Source: Kiloniellaceae bacterium
Lineage (GTDB): Bacteria; Pseudomonadota; Alphaproteobacteria; Kiloniellales; J153
Assembly (NCBI GenBank): GCA_021776135.1
Contig: JAJFGL010000064.1
Location: forward strand, 1-33,992
Reading direction: 5' to 3'
Length of the DNA: 33,992 bases
Part shown: one piece after another, positions 26,956 through 33,992 of the stretch
Position numbering within the stretch: the stretch's first letter is position 1
Layout of the letters: every line of letters starts with the position of its first letter
Program-made: the position numbers and the translations under genes
Notes under the pieces: model-generated
Databases searched by the model: none
What the model was told of the DNA's origin: nothing
What the model saw: the letters and a program-made list of their open reading frames with translations, nothing else

Positions 26956-27369
26956 TTAGGCAATGGTTTGGCCGATTTCTTCATTGGTCATGGCGTTGCC
27001 GTCGATATTCCAGGTGCCGTCAAGGGTGTGGATGACATTGGAATAAATGCGGTGGCGCGGCAGTTTACCGCCCGACAACTCGACGATGATATCCGTGGCC
27101 TCCTTGAAGAAACCCTTCTGTATCTTGCGATCGGTAAACGCGAAGCTTGGCGTTTTGAGTTCGATCCAAACACCTTCGTCAAGCGGCTCGCCACCGGAAA
27201 AGGCATGACCCTTGGGCAATACGCTCAGATGGGCGGTGACATTTGGAGTCATCACCTTGTTGCCGGAAAGACCGTGCCAATGAAGAAAGGCGTCGGTGAT
27301 CCGTTTGATTGCCTTTTTTTCTGCACCTTTGGGTAAAACGCCCTCGGTGAGTGTTAGTGAGATTGGCAT
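26956..27369 (-). CDS. Tautomerase-superfamily-like protein
   Basis: The ATG at 27369 has AGGAG upstream and yields 137 residues beginning MPISLTLTEG, so Pro2 would be the N-terminal catalytic base typical of 4-oxalocrotonate tautomerase relatives. A helix (AEKKAIKRITDAFLHWHGL) and strands (NVTAHLSVLPKG..., VWIELKTPSFAF) follow, then a second helix (IQKGFFKEATDIIVELSG) and strand, resembling two beta-alpha-beta units. Substrate unknown. It is divergent from the TetR gene, with operator-like dyads between. A strong TTGACA-N17-TTATAT promoter reads toward it. Superfamily placement is by pattern, not search. Confidence 0.65.
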   Translation of the reverse strand: MPISLTLTEGVLPKGAEKKAIKRITDAFLHWHGLSGNKVMTPNVTAHLSVLPKGHAFSGGEPLDEGVWIELKTPSFAFTDRKIQKGFFKEATDIIVELSGGKLPRHRIYSNVIHTLDGTWNIDGNAMTNEEIGQTIA

Positions 27370-27434
27370 GATTTTCTCCTGAACATTCGTTGTGCCGCGG
27401 GGTGCGGCCTTGCCTTTTTGACGCAATCGTATTA

Positions 27435-27504
27435 TAACGATCACTACATTAAATATAAAGTAACGGTCGTTATTTTGTCAACAAAATAATAGCGACCGTT
27501 ATAT
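27435..27504. promoter_or_regulatory. Divergent promoter with three TetR-type operator dyads
   Basis: The dyads are TAACGATCACTA (27435-27446), TAACGGTCGTTA (27461-27472, perfect palindrome) and TAGCGACCGTTA (27490-27501). The minus-strand promoter is TTGACA (27481-27476), a 17-bp spacer and TTATAT (27458-27453), predicting a start at 27446. The central dyad fills its spacer and the first covers the start, so binding would block the tautomerase gene. The third lies just before the tetR ribosome site. Confidence 0.65.
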
Positions 27505-27517
27505 ATTGGAGATCGCG

Positions 27518-28117
27518 ATGTCTGAAATACCCTCAAAAAGGGAGAAAACCCGCCAGAGGATGGTTAGTGCGGCAGGCCGGTGTTTCAAAAGTCACGGGTT
27601 TGCCGGCATAGGCGTTGACGGTATCGCCCAGGCCGCTGGGGTCACGTCAGGCGCATTTTATTCGCATTTCGGATCGAAGGATGCAGCCTTCGACGCCGCA
27701 TTGGCGCTGGGTCTAGATGAGGTCATGGTCGGGATTCCAGAATTTCAGCGCGAGCATGGCGCCAACTGGGTCAGCGCCTTCGCCGACTATTATTTGGGAA
27801 AGTCCCACCGCGCGGACCTGTCGGGCGGGTGCGCGATGACCACGCTTTCGCCCGAAGTCGTGCGCGCGGAACCTGCCGTACATACCGCATATGAGGCGAA
27901 GATGACGCAGATCGCGGACTTGATCGCCCAGGGCCTCAAGGGGAATACCAAAGCGGAAGTCTTGGGACGCGCTTGGGCGATGCTCGGCGTTTTAATCGGT
28001 GGGCTCACGATCACAAGGGCGGTTAAGAGCCGCAAAGTAGCTGAGGAAATCGCCTCCTCCATTCGCGCTGCCGCGATAGAAACGGCAGGTGTTACCCGTA
28101 TCGTCAATAAGATGTAA
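27518..28117 (+). CDS. TetR/AcrR family transcriptional regulator
   Basis: A 199-residue one-component repressor. The TetR N-terminal HTH reads KREKTRQRMVSAAGRCFKSH, GFAGIGVDGIAQAAGVTSGA and FYSHFGSKDAAFDAALALGL. The C-terminal ligand domain contains a GCAMTTLSPEVVRAEP loop seen in relatives of this subfamily. The ATG at 27518 follows GGAGA. It is divergent from the tautomerase-like gene and probably represses it and itself through the dyads between them. Its last codons lie 7 bp before the copy of the guaA 3' end. The final GVTRIVNKM resembles GuaA's GINRVVYDV at both DNA and protein level, so its tail may derive from a guaA fragment. Confidence 0.92.
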   Translation: MSEIPSKREKTRQRMVSAAGRCFKSHGFAGIGVDGIAQAAGVTSGAFYSHFGSKDAAFDAALALGLDEVMVGIPEFQREHGANWVSAFADYYLGKSHRADLSGGCAMTTLSPEVVRAEPAVHTAYEAKMTQIADLIAQGLKGNTKAEVLGRAWAMLGVLIGGLTITRAVKSRKVAEEIASSIRAAAIETAGVTRIVNKM

Positions 28118-28124
28118 CCTAGGT

Positions 28125-28145
28125 CCCCCGGCACCATCGAGTGGG
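28125..28145. repeat. Candidate att site, right copy
   Basis: Identical to 26357-26377 over 21 bp and in the same orientation. Here it has no coding role. It closes the 1.77-kb islet that carries the secreted protein, tautomerase-like and TetR genes. Confidence 0.65.
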
Positions 28146-28176
28146 GGTAGGGGGTTACAAAAAAGGGAGCACCGCC

Positions 28177-29397
28177 ATGAAAATCAAGGATGTCAAGACG
28201 TTCGCGGTGGGCAATCCGTCGCCTCATAACGGCGGCCCGTCCTGGGTGTTCGTCAAACTGATTACCGATAACGGTATCGAGGGAATCGGCGAGGTCTTCG
28301 GCGTGCCGTTCCACCCCAAGGTGGTGACGCGCATGACCGAAGACATGGCCGCGCGTCATGCGGTGGGCCAGAGTCCGTTCAAGATCGAGACCCTCTGGCG
28401 GACGATCTATTCGAGCGGCTACAACCAGCACCCGGATATGTCCGTGCTCGGCGTGCTCAGCGGCATCGAGATGGCCTGCTGGGACATTATCGGCAAGGCG
28501 CTGGAGCAACCGGTCTACAACCTGCTCGGCGGCCAAGTCCACGAGAAGCTGCGGTCTTATACCTACCTGTATCCTCCCGATGCCGTGCCCACCGCCGGCG
28601 CCGCCGACTTGGTCGCGCTGACAAGCGTTCATAGCGATCCGGCGCAGGCGGCGGCGCGGGCTCTGCACTATGCCGGGCTCGGATTTACGGCGGTTAAATT
28701 CGATCCGATCATGCCCATGTCGGTGTTCGATCCGCGCCAGATTTCACTGGAGGCGCTCGACAATGCCGAGGCGGTGACTAAAGCCATACGCGAGGCGGTT
28801 GGCTCTAAATGCGATATCTTGTTCGGCACCCACGGGCAGATGACGGCATCCGCCGCGATCCGCTTGGCCCGCCGTCTCGAAGCTTACCAGCCGCTCTGGT
28901 TCGAAGAGCCGGTCCCGCCGGAGAATGTGGATGAGATGGCGTTGGTCGCGCGGGCGACGTCGATCCCGGTGGCCACGGGCGAGCGGCTATCGACGAAGTA
29001 CGAATTCGCCACCTTGTTCCGCAAGCAGGCGGTGGCGACGATCCAGCCGGCGCTGGGCCGGGTCGGCGGGATACTGGAAGCGAAAAAGATCGCCGGTATG
29101 GCCGAGGCCCATTACGTTCAGATCGCGCCGCACCTCTATTGCGGGCCGGTTGAGGCGGCGGCCAATATCCAACTCGCCACCTGCAGCCCAAACTTCTTGA
29201 TTCAGGAAAGTATCGAGACCTTCGGCGGTTTTCATGCCGAGATACTCAAGTCGCCGATCCAGTGGGAGGACGGCTATATCATTCCGCCAACCGCGCCCGG
29301 GCTCGGCGTCGAACTCGATGAGGCGGTGGCGGCGGCAAATCCCTACACCGGCGGAGAAGTGTTCCCGGTCATGGCGGAGAACCCGCTCTCAATCTAG
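28177..29397 (+). CDS. Mandelate racemase/muconate lactonizing (enolase superfamily) enzyme
   Basis: A 406-residue enolase-superfamily protein, most like acid-sugar dehydratases (galactonate/gluconate dehydratase group). The N-terminal capping domain (about 1-120) is followed by a TIM barrel. The metal and base motifs include AVKFDP, DILFGTHGQMT, PLWFEEPVPPEN, VATGERLSTKYEF, IQPALGRVGGI and QIAPHLYCGPVE. The Lys-x-Lys of racemases is replaced by KFDP, favouring a dehydratase. GGGAGC precedes the ATG at 28177. It lies just after the right repeat of the islet, and its stop is 9 bp from the convergent SDR gene. The exact sugar-acid substrate is not predictable. Confidence 0.88.
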   Translation: MKIKDVKTFAVGNPSPHNGGPSWVFVKLITDNGIEGIGEVFGVPFHPKVVTRMTEDMAARHAVGQSPFKIETLWRTIYSSGYNQHPDMSVLGVLSGIEMACWDIIGKALEQPVYNLLGGQVHEKLRSYTYLYPPDAVPTAGAADLVALTSVHSDPAQAAARALHYAGLGFTAVKFDPIMPMSVFDPRQISLEALDNAEAVTKAIREAVGSKCDILFGTHGQMTASAAIRLARRLEAYQPLWFEEPVPPENVDEMALVARATSIPVATGERLSTKYEFATLFRKQAVATIQPALGRVGGILEAKKIAGMAEAHYVQIAPHLYCGPVEAAANIQLATCSPNFLIQESIETFGGFHAEILKSPIQWEDGYIIPPTAPGLGVELDEAVAAANPYTGGEVFPVMAENPLSI

Positions 29398-29406
29398 GTC
29401 ACCGGC

Positions 29407-30174
29407 TCACCCCTTCTTCGGCAGGCGGCTTAGCAGCGGGTCGCTTACGCCCAAGGGCAGGGCGGCGATCAGGCGGACCAGGGCGTACATGGGCCAGGGA
29501 AAGGCGATCCGGCCCCGGCCGTGCGCCAGGCCGCGGGCGATAATCCCGGCGGCCTTTTCGGCGCTCATCAACATGGGCATGGGAAACTTATTCACCGTGG
29601 TCATGGGGGTTTCGACGTAACCGGGGCAGATGACGCTGACCCCGATGCCTTGGCCGCGCAGCTCGCCGCGCAAGGCCTCGCCCCAGACCCGCACGGCGGC
29701 CTTGCTGGCGCAATAGGCCGGGGCGCCGGGAAAGCCGCGAAAGGCGGCGAGGGAGGACACGATGGCGACTTGGCCCCGGCGGCGCGGGCGCATGAGGTCC
29801 AGGGCGGGCAAGACCGTGTTGAGGACTCCGTCCACATTAACCGCCACGATCCGCCGGGCCTGGGCGCCGGTTTCGCCGCCGCCGCCGGTGCCGGCCGAGA
29901 TTCCCGCGTTGGCGATAACCAGGTCGAGGGGAGCCTGGCCGTCGATTTCCGCTATCCAAACGAACAGCCGTTCCTTATCCACCACATCGATGGTTCGCGC
30001 CTGAACGGCGGCGCCGGCCTCCCGGCAGGCTTTCGCCACCCGCTCCAGCCGCTCCGAATCGCGCCCGCTTAAGGCTAAGTAGATTCCGGGACCGGCGTAG
30101 CGGCGTGCCAAGGCGGTGCCCAAGCCGCTGGACGCGCCGGTAATCAGGATCGATTTAGGGTGTTGGAAGCTCAT
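29407..30174 (-). CDS. Short-chain dehydrogenase/reductase
   Basis: A classical SDR. The NAD(P) motif is ILITGASSGLGTALARRYAG, the NAG motif is VIANAGIS, and the catalytic Ser and Tyr-x3-Lys are in VAIVSSLAAFRGFPGAPAYC followed by ASKAAV. The PG motif is CPGYVETPM. About 255 residues from the ATG at 30174; a start at 30189 adds five residues. The C-terminus has a hydrophobic helix (MYALVRLIAALPLG), suggesting membrane association and a lipid-like substrate. It converges on the dehydratase gene. Substrate unknown. Confidence 0.9.
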   Translation of the reverse strand: MSFQHPKSILITGASSGLGTALARRYAGPGIYLALSGRDSERLERVAKACREAGAAVQARTIDVVDKERLFVWIAEIDGQAPLDLVIANAGISAGTGGGGETGAQARRIVAVNVDGVLNTVLPALDLMRPRRRGQVAIVSSLAAFRGFPGAPAYCASKAAVRVWGEALRGELRGQGIGVSVICPGYVETPMTTVNKFPMPMLMSAEKAAGIIARGLAHGRGRIAFPWPMYALVRLIAALPLGVSDPLLSRLPKKG

Positions 30175-30214
30175 GGGGGAAACAAGCATATTAGGGCGCG
30201 AAGGCCTATACAAA

Positions 30215-30306
30215 CATCGTCGCCCCGGACCCCGATCCGGGGCCTTCGGGCGGCGGTGAGCCCGGTCTCGAACGAAGATCCCGGATCGTAGTCCGGGATG
30301 ACGATA
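30215..30306. repeat. Palindromic intergenic repeat (GTCATCCCGGAC type)
   Basis: Two perfect hairpins, CCCCGGA/TCCGGGG (30223-30229, 30236-30242) and ATCCCGGA/TCCGGGAT (30278-30285, 30292-30299), lie within longer inverted ends beginning CATCGTC and finishing GACGATA. It is related to the repeat at 155-397. It sits between the SDR and yicC promoters. Confidence 0.6.
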
Positions 30307-30396
30307 TGCCCGGTTTACGCCGCCTTGTTGCCGGATAGGACGGCGGTTATAAAGGCGCGCACCCCTAACCTTGACCGCGTAGCAAGGATATCCATC

Positions 30397-31299
30397 TTGA
30401 CCGCCAAGAGCGCCCCTATCGCCAGCATGACCGGCTACGCCCGGCGGGAAGGCGGCGACGGTCAGCTAACCTGGTCTTGGGAAATTAAAAGCGTGAACGG
30501 GCGTTCCCTGGACGTGCGCAGCCGGATATATGCCGGCTATGAAGCCTTGGAACCGATTGCGCGCAAAATGGTTCAAAATCACTGCGTGCGCGGGAACGTG
30601 CAAGTCTCTCTCACTGTCAAGCGGGGCCAGCTGCCCCGCAAGCTGCGCTTGAACCGGGAAGTGCTCGACCAAGTGGTCGAGATGGTCCGTTCCCTGGAAA
30701 GCGGCGTGCGGGCGGAGCCGCCGCGCCTCGATGGCTTGCTGGCCTTTCCCGGCGTGGTCGAGGCGAGCGAGGAAGAAGAGAGCAAGGAATTATTGGACAT
30801 CCGCATGGCGGCCTTGGAGGAGGATCTGATTCTCGCCCTCGAGGCCCTGACCGCCATGCGCCGGAACGAGGGCGCGCGGCTCGAAACTCTGGCCGCCGGA
30901 CACCTGGACGAAATCGCCCGCCTTAGCGAGGCCGCCGCCGCTTGCGCCGCCGCCCGGCCGGAAGCCCTGCGCGCGCGGCTGCGAAAGCAGGTCGAGGAAC
31001 TCTTGGAAGCTTCCCCCGCCTTACCGGAGGAGCGTCTGGCCCAGGAGGCGGCGCTGCTGGCGAGCAAGGCGGATATTCGCGAGGAGTTGGACCGCCTGCG
31101 TGCCCATGTCGCGGCGGCGCGCGACTTGACCGCGGAAGGCGGCGCCATCGGCCGGCGCCTCGATTTCCTATGCCAGGAATTCAACCGCGAGGCCAACACG
31201 CTGTGCTCGAAATCCGGCGATGTCGCCCTGACCCGCATCGGCCTGGACCTCAAGGCCGTCATCGACCAACTGCGCGAGCAGGTTCAGAACATAGAGTAG
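30397..31299 (+). CDS. YicC/YloC family endoribonuclease
   Basis: The N-terminal YicC domain starts IASMTGYARREG and includes WEIKSVNGRSLDVRSRI. The C-terminal DUF1732 is highly conserved (GRRLDFLCQEFNREANTLCS, then KSGDVALTRIGLDLKAVIDQ and LREQVQNIE). Members are stress-related endoribonucleases. The TTG at 30397 has AAGGAT 7 bp upstream and gives 300 residues; an in-frame ATG at 30427 is the alternative. It is followed by gmk after 17 bp, the usual order, so the two share a transcript. Confidence 0.93.
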   Translation: MTAKSAPIASMTGYARREGGDGQLTWSWEIKSVNGRSLDVRSRIYAGYEALEPIARKMVQNHCVRGNVQVSLTVKRGQLPRKLRLNREVLDQVVEMVRSLESGVRAEPPRLDGLLAFPGVVEASEEEESKELLDIRMAALEEDLILALEALTAMRRNEGARLETLAAGHLDEIARLSEAAAACAAARPEALRARLRKQVEELLEASPALPEERLAQEAALLASKADIREELDRLRAHVAAARDLTAEGGAIGRRLDFLCQEFNREANTLCSKSGDVALTRIGLDLKAVIDQLREQVQNIE

Positions 31300-31316
31300 G
31301 GGAGGGCCCGCCCATC

Positions 31317-31967
31317 ATGGCCGAAGGAAACCTGCCCGGACCGATCGAACGGCGCGGCCTCATGCTGGTTCTGTCCTCGCCCTCGGGCGCCGGCAAGACC
31401 ACGATCTCGCGCAAGCTCTTGGAACGCGAAGCCGATTTGATGCTGTCGGTCTCCGTCACCACCCGCCCAAAGCGGCCCAAGGAGCGCGGCGGCGTCGACT
31501 ATAGCTTCATCGATCAAGCCGCCTTCGACCGCATGGTGGAAAACGACGAATTCTTGGAACACGCGATGGTGTTCGGCAATGCCTATGGCACGCCCCGGGC
31601 CACGGTCGCGGAGGCCCTGGAGCAAGGCCGAGACGTGCTCTTCGATATCGATTGGCAGGGCACCCAGCAATTGACCGAAAAAGCGCGCGACGACCTGGTC
31701 AGCGTCTTCGTCCTGCCGCCCAGCACCGGCGAGCTGGAGCGCCGCCTGCGCGCCCGCGCCCAGGACCCCGAAGACGTTGTGCGCGGCCGCATGGCCAAGG
31801 CGGCGGACGAGATGAGTCACTGGGCCGAGTACGACTACGTGATCGTCAACACCGATATCGAGACCAGCGTCACCGAGGTCCAAGAAGTCCTCCACGCCGA
31901 ACGCCTAAAACGCGACCGCCAAAAAGGTCTGCGCGACTTCGTCGAGGTGTTGCGGGCGGGGAGTTAA
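31317..31967 (+). CDS. gmk: Guanylate kinase
   Basis: Gmk phosphorylates GMP to GDP with ATP. The P-loop is SPSGAGKTT (about residues 23-31). The GMP-binding region is SVTTRPKRPKERGGVDYSFI and the lid arginines are in RRLRARAQDPEDVVRGRM. Length 216 is standard. The ATG at 31317 is preceded by GGAGGG at 31301. In this window it joins the purine genes guaB and guaA but in a separate operon, with yicC. Confidence 0.96.
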   Translation: MAEGNLPGPIERRGLMLVLSSPSGAGKTTISRKLLEREADLMLSVSVTTRPKRPKERGGVDYSFIDQAAFDRMVENDEFLEHAMVFGNAYGTPRATVAEALEQGRDVLFDIDWQGTQQLTEKARDDLVSVFVLPPSTGELERRLRARAQDPEDVVRGRMAKAADEMSHWAEYDYVIVNTDIETSVTEVQEVLHAERLKRDRQKGLRDFVEVLRAGS

Positions 31968-32109
31968 ACGTCAACTATACGCGCATTGCCGCCGTAATCG
32001 TTGCCGGCGCAATTTATCCTTAAGACAAAATTTATTCGCGCTATCTAGGATCGGCTCTACACGCTTGCGTAACCGCCAATCGACGGATGTTTCGAATTTT
32101 CCGCCGGCA

Positions 32110-33813
32110 ATGAAAACACGTATGCCTTCATATAACATGACCTCTAGCCGTGAAGAAAAATTAAAGAATGCCGCCCGGCGGGTTCTCAACGATGAGCTGT
32201 TTTATTCGCTAGTCGCCACGATTCCGGGCGTGGTTTACCAGCGCCGGGTCAGCCCCGATGGCGATATCCGATATACCTATATCAGCGAAGCCTCCCAGGA
32301 TCTCTTCGGGGTATCGCCCGAGGAGATCCTTGACGATCCCCAAGCTCTCTTTGACTGTCATGGACCGGCGTACCACGCCACGTTCCGAGAGAAGCTGCTG
32401 AAAGCCTCGCGGGAACTCACCATGTGGGACGTGCAAGCCCAGATTATCACCCGCGGCGGCGAGGAGAAGTGGACCCATGCCATTGCCCGTCCCCACCGTG
32501 AACCCGACGGTTCGGTTCTATGGAACGGCGTGATCCTCGACGCCACGCGGATCAAGAATGCCGAGTTGGAATTGTCCAAGGCCAAGGACGCGGCGGAAGC
32601 CTCGAGCCGGGCCCATAGTGAGCTCCTAAAGATACTACGCTCCGCCGACGAGCGATTCGCATCGCTTGCCATCTCGATTCCAGGGGTCGTATATCAGCGC
32701 CGGGTCCGCCCTGATGGCGACATTCGCTATACTTACATCAGCGAAGCTTCCAAGGACCTCTTCGGGGTATCGCCCGAGGAGATCATTAACGATCCCCAGG
32801 CTCTCTTCGACTGTCATGGACCGGCGTACCACGCCACGTTCCGAGAGAAGCTGCTAAAAGCCTCGCGGGATCTCACCATGTGGGACGTGCAGGCCCAGAT
32901 TATCACCCGCGGCGGCGAGGAGAAGTGGACCCATGCCATTGCCCGTCCCCACCGTGAACCCGACGGTTCGGTTCTATGGAACGGCGTGATCCTCGACGCC
33001 ACGCGGAACAAAATGGCCGAGTTGGAATTATCCAAGGCGAAGGATGCGGCGGAAGCCTCGAGCCGGGCCAAGTCCGAATTCCTCGCCGCCATGAGCCACG
33101 AGTTGCGCACGCCCTTGAACGCGATCATCGGTTTCTCGGAGGTCATCAATAACGAGACCTTCGGGCCGATCGGTAATCCCCAATACCGTGAATATACCAA
33201 CTATATTCATAAGTCCGGGCAACAGTTGCTTAGCCTCATTAACGACATTCTGGATTTATCCAAGATCGAATTCGGAAAAGACAAACTCTGTGAAGCCCAG
33301 ATTGAAATTCCCGAGATCATTCAAACAGTGCTGAACTTGGTGGGACAGCGCGCCGAGTATGGCGACATCGAAATTCAAGTGGATCTTCCGGACTGGTTGC
33401 CGGCGATACGTGCCGATGAACGCAAGCTGAAGCAGATCCTTGTCAACCTGTTGTCCAACGCGGTCAAGTTCACCGATACCGGCGGCGCGGTGACGCTCAA
33501 GGCATGGTGCCGGGCGGATAGCGGTTATGTGTTTCAGATCGTCGATACCGGTATCGGCATCGCGCCAGAGAACATTCCCAAAGCGCTGTCGCAGTTCGAC
33601 CAGGTCGATAGCGACCTCAATCGCCGGTACGAAGGCACGGGTCTCGGCTTGCCGCTGACCAAGGCTCTCGTCGAACAGCACGGTGGCGTTCTGGATCTGC
33701 AAAGCGAAGTCGGTGTCGGCACCACGGTTACGGTGCGGTTTCCGGCCGAGCGGATCCTGGATTCGCTGGACAGGCCGGACTCCTTGGCGGAAAAGGCTAG
33801 GGCGGCCAGCTAG
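32110..33813 (+). CDS. PAS-PAS sensor histidine kinase
   Basis: A soluble kinase of about 567 residues. Two PAS/PAC domains in tandem, each containing IPGVVYQRRV, DGDIRYTYISEAS, WDVQAQIITRGGEEKWTHAI and DGSVLWNGVILDAT, are followed by HisKA (AMSHELRTPLNAIIGFSEVI). The HATPase domain (NLLSNAVKFTDTGG, VDTGIGIAPENIPKAL, YEGTGLGLPLTKALVEQHGG) completes it. The two PAS units are nearly identical in DNA. No transmembrane helix or response regulator is adjacent, so a partner elsewhere is likely. No ribosome site helps choose the start: ATG at 32110, 32122 or 32137, or TTG at 32065. It sits between gmk and rsmA. Confidence 0.92.
   Translation: MKTRMPSYNMTSSREEKLKNAARRVLNDELFYSLVATIPGVVYQRRVSPDGDIRYTYISEASQDLFGVSPEEILDDPQALFDCHGPAYHATFREKLLKASRELTMWDVQAQIITRGGEEKWTHAIARPHREPDGSVLWNGVILDATRIKNAELELSKAKDAAEASSRAHSELLKILRSADERFASLAISIPGVVYQRRVRPDGDIRYTYISEASKDLFGVSPEEIINDPQALFDCHGPAYHATFREKLLKASRDLTMWDVQAQIITRGGEEKWTHAIARPHREPDGSVLWNGVILDATRNKMAELELSKAKDAAEASSRAKSEFLAAMSHELRTPLNAIIGFSEVINNETFGPIGNPQYREYTNYIHKSGQQLLSLINDILDLSKIEFGKDKLCEAQIEIPEIIQTVLNLVGQRAEYGDIEIQVDLPDWLPAIRADERKLKQILVNLLSNAVKFTDTGGAVTLKAWCRADSGYVFQIVDTGIGIAPENIPKALSQFDQVDSDLNRRYEGTGLGLPLTKALVEQHGGVLDLQSEVGVGTTVTVRFPAERILDSLDRPDSLAEKARAAS
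32221..33069 (+). repeat. In-frame tandem duplication of PAS-coding DNA
   Basis: Copy A (32221-32613) and copy B (32677-33069) have a constant period of 456 bp (152 codons). They are identical over at least 115 bp (32437-32551 against 32893-33007), including third codon positions. This indicates a recent duplication or gene-conversion event inside the kinase gene. Confidence 0.9.
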
Positions 33814-33826
33814 AGCCTGTTCCAAA

Positions 33827-33992
33827 TCAAGTATGCGCCGATTCGTCCAATGCCCGCGCCATGGCGCAGAAGGCGGCGATATCCAAGACCTCGGCCCGCG
33901 CGGTTTCCGGCACCCCGGCGGCGGCGATGAGGGGGGCGGCATCCACACCCAGGCTTTTCAGACTCTGACGCAGCATCTTGCGGCGCTGACCG
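33827..33992 (-). CDS. rsmA: Ribosomal RNA small subunit methyltransferase A, C-terminal part
   Basis: On the minus strand, entering from the right edge, the frame reads [20 protein letters not shown] and ends ...[15 protein letters not shown] before a TGA at 33829-33827. [13 protein letters not shown] is the conserved C-terminal motif of RsmA/KsgA, which dimethylates A1518 and A1519 of 16S rRNA. Only about 54 codons are visible. It converges on the PAS kinase gene, with 13 bp between the stops. yicC-gmk next to rsmA is a frequent alphaproteobacterial order. Confidence 0.88.
   Translation of the reverse strand, partial: GQRRKMLRQSLKSLGVDAAPLIAAAGVPETARAEVLDIAAFCAMARALDESAHT

Noticed and set aside
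27790-28668. 292-codon minus-strand frame across the tetR end and the dehydratase start
   Set aside because: It covers two well-supported plus-strand genes and has no recognisable domain.
33812-33826. AGAGCCTGTT after the PAS kinase stop as another MITE end
   Set aside because: Only about ten bases resemble the GGGCCTGTT end and there is no partner repeat.
33256-33948. 230-codon minus-strand frame overlapping the PAS kinase
   Set aside because: Shadow of the kinase domain; the real minus-strand gene here is the rsmA tail in another frame.

Overview
The window looks like the chromosome of a GC-rich alphaproteobacterium, probably of the Rhodospirillales. This rests on the short PssA/Psd pair, the guaB-rsmB-guaA run, the yicC-gmk-(rsmA) neighbourhood, BluB, a canonical CtrA-type box and the two kinds of intergenic palindromic repeat. 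No rRNA, CRISPR array, phage or complete insertion sequence is present. One tRNA (Gln, CUG) was found. The species assignment is inference.

Region by region. 1-560: the first codons of an IS5-like transposase run off the left edge, followed by two palindromic intergenic repeats. 559-2763 (minus): a cytochrome c'-like protein, a diheme cytochrome c and a LOG-family phosphoribohydrolase, with a 265-bp TA-flanked MITE-like element between the last two. 2958-6322: an envelope LysM protein, an unknown protein, and the phosphatidylethanolamine genes psd-pssA. 6384-8592: a response regulator with an HPt-like tail and an AT-richer VTT/DedA-like membrane protein, followed by a 142-bp inverted-repeat element. 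8885-13813 (minus): an RND efflux operon (adaptor, pump) behind a PadR regulator. 13984-19727: an orphan FlgC-like protein, bluB, a two-component system whose sensor carries a periplasmic Asp/His tract, a divergent secreted EF-hand protein ending in eight aspartates, and small secreted, DUF4864 and XRE genes.

19851-26382 is core housekeeping: tRNA-Gln, Ppx/GppA, RlmE, GuaB, RsmB and GuaA. 26357-28145 is a small islet (secreted protein, tautomerase-like protein, TetR regulator) bounded by a 21-bp direct repeat of the guaA 3' end. 28177-30174 holds an enolase-superfamily dehydratase and a short-chain dehydrogenase. 30397-33992 holds yicC, gmk, a sensor kinase with two nearly identical tandem PAS domains, and the 3' end of rsmA.

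The most interesting items are the guaA-tail islet with its TetR operator cluster, the acidic-tract sensor kinase paired with a four-EF-hand protein and an OmpR-type direct repeat between them, and the TA-flanked MITE. One end of that MITE also occurs as a solo scar filling the whole gap between guaB and rsmB. Two further good regulatory signals are a perfect CRP-type palindrome centred at a predicted -41.5 and a TTAA-N7-TTAA box.
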